Positions 63,469 through 64,000 of a DNA stretch of 64,000 bases are shown here, piece by piece (position 1 is the first letter of the stretch; each line of letters begins with the position of its first letter). This DNA comes from Plebeiibacterium marinum (GTDB lineage: Bacteria > Bacteroidota > Bacteroidia > Bacteroidales > Marinilabiliaceae). The position numbers were made by a program, and so were the translations under genes. The notes beneath the pieces are model-generated. The model did no database searches. It was not told where the DNA came from and saw only the letters and a list, made by a program, of their open reading frames with translations. The stretch is from the NCBI RefSeq assembly GCF_026013615.1, contig NZ_JAPDPI010000002.1:1-64000 (forward strand), written 5' to 3'.

Positions 63469-64000
63469 ATGAAGAATATCAAAGTAGGCCAAAAAGAATT
63501 TGGCAAGGACAAACTTTTTATCATCGCAGGCCCTTGTGTGGTAGAAGAGGAGTCTATAATGATGAAAACTGCTGAAAGACTCAAGCAGATAGCTGACAAC
63601 CTGGATCTCCCTTTTATTTTCAAATCATCTTATGTAAAGGACAACAGAAGTTCTGTTGATTTTTACCATGGCCCGGGATTGGAAGAAGGATTAAAGATAT
63701 TGGAAAAAGTAAAAAACACTTTTGATGTACCTGTAATTTCAGATGTACACCAGGCTTCTGAAGTTAAGCCGGCAGCTGAGGTATTGGACGTTATTCAGAT
63801 ACCTGCATATTTGTGCATGCAAACATCATTGGTTACAGAGGCAGCAAAAACAGGAAAGGCTATCAACATAAAGCACGGACAATTTTTGGCTCCGGAAAAC
63901 ATGATTAAACCAGTTCAAAAGGTAGAGGCTTTTGGCAACAAAAACATCATGGTTACAGAACGGGGATATACATTCGGCTACAACGACCTAATTGTGGATC
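63469..64000 (+). CDS. kdsA: 3-deoxy-8-phosphooctulonate synthase, 5' part
   Basis: Condenses PEP with arabinose 5-phosphate to make KDO 8-phosphate for the inner core of lipopolysaccharide. The frame starts at ATG 63469 and is open to the window edge (177 complete codons); the track omits it because it has no stop. IIAGPCVVEEES, FIFKSSYVKDNRSS and VDFYHGPGLEEGL are family hallmarks, and INIKHGQFLAP follows. C23 in AGPCVVE is the position that is Cys in metal-dependent enzymes and Asn in the E. coli metal-free type, so a divalent-metal enzyme is expected. Confidence 0.95.
   Translation, partial: MKNIKVGQKEFGKDKLFIIAGPCVVEEESIMMKTAERLKQIADNLDLPFIFKSSYVKDNRSSVDFYHGPGLEEGLKILEKVKNTFDVPVISDVHQASEVKPAAEVLDVIQIPAYLCMQTSLVTEAAKTGKAINIKHGQFLAPENMIKPVQKVEAFGNKNIMVTERGYTFGYNDLIVD

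Overview
The window is 64 kb of AT-rich bacterial chromosome from a member of the Bacteroidota. Several features point there: a dcw cell-division cluster of Bacteroidota type (mraZ to ftsZ without murF or ddl, followed by a GatB/YqeY gene), long-form amidophosphoribosyltransferase, SusD-free but lipoprotein-rich secretory genes, -7 boxes of the TAnnTTTG type in place of classical -10 boxes, few Shine-Dalgarno sequences, and a probable glycine-lipid gene pair. A strict or facultative anaerobe of the Bacteroidales/Marinilabiliales sort would fit, but the rank below phylum is inference. I see no rRNA, tRNA, insertion sequence, prophage or CRISPR array; this is mostly core genome.

Layout. 0.4-6.6 kb: polyprenol-phosphate mannose synthase, dihydroorotase, a lipoprotein, a small PepSY-type membrane protein, aspartate kinase and fructose-1,6-bisphosphatase. 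6.8-12.7 kb: a membrane histidine kinase and a REC-PAS response regulator flank mfd. 12.9-19.3 kb: an envelope-biogenesis run of coaX, a TPR protein, lptC, a CNNM/CBS membrane protein and a periplasmic-type peptidyl-prolyl isomerase. 19.5-35.4 kb (minus strand): the dcw cluster mraZ-rsmH-ftsL-ftsI-murE-mraY-murD-ftsW-murG-murC-ftsQ-ftsA-ftsZ-yqeY, preceded by a clear set of 10-nt-period repeats that look like the MraZ operator. 35.8-37.6 kb: two acyltransferases (PlsC-like and OlsB-like) likely to make glycine/ornithine-type aminolipids. 37.8-47.3 kb: a secreted protein with a transglutaminase-like triad, a DUF5916-type outer-membrane protein, bacteriohemerythrin, a heptad-repeat lipoprotein with a secreted Lys/Glu-rich helix protein, and an oxidoreductase that has lost its redox disulfide next to a serine hydrolase. 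47.3-64 kb: purF, a SPOR protein, a double universal stress protein, a STAS protein, an acyltransferase, aspS, tadA, an AlkD-like protein, a DEAD-box helicase, a GH63-type glucosidase, hrpB and the start of kdsA, which runs off the end.

How the parts fit. Peptidoglycan synthesis and division genes dominate. MurE carries the DNPR motif expected for meso-diaminopimelate, and aspartate kinase at 5 kb would start the pathway that supplies it. LptC and KdsA serve lipopolysaccharide, and the acyltransferases serve membrane lipids, so envelope construction is the common theme.

The most unusual signal outside the genes is a set of three related two-stem hairpins, each followed by CAACACAACAC, in the 446-bp gap between the universal stress protein and STAS genes. 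Other points worth attention are the MraZ operator, the cysteine-less lipoamide-dehydrogenase-like enzyme, the Lpp-like heptad lipoprotein pair, a dyad in front of ftsQ, and a hairpin that contains the stop codons of two convergent genes.
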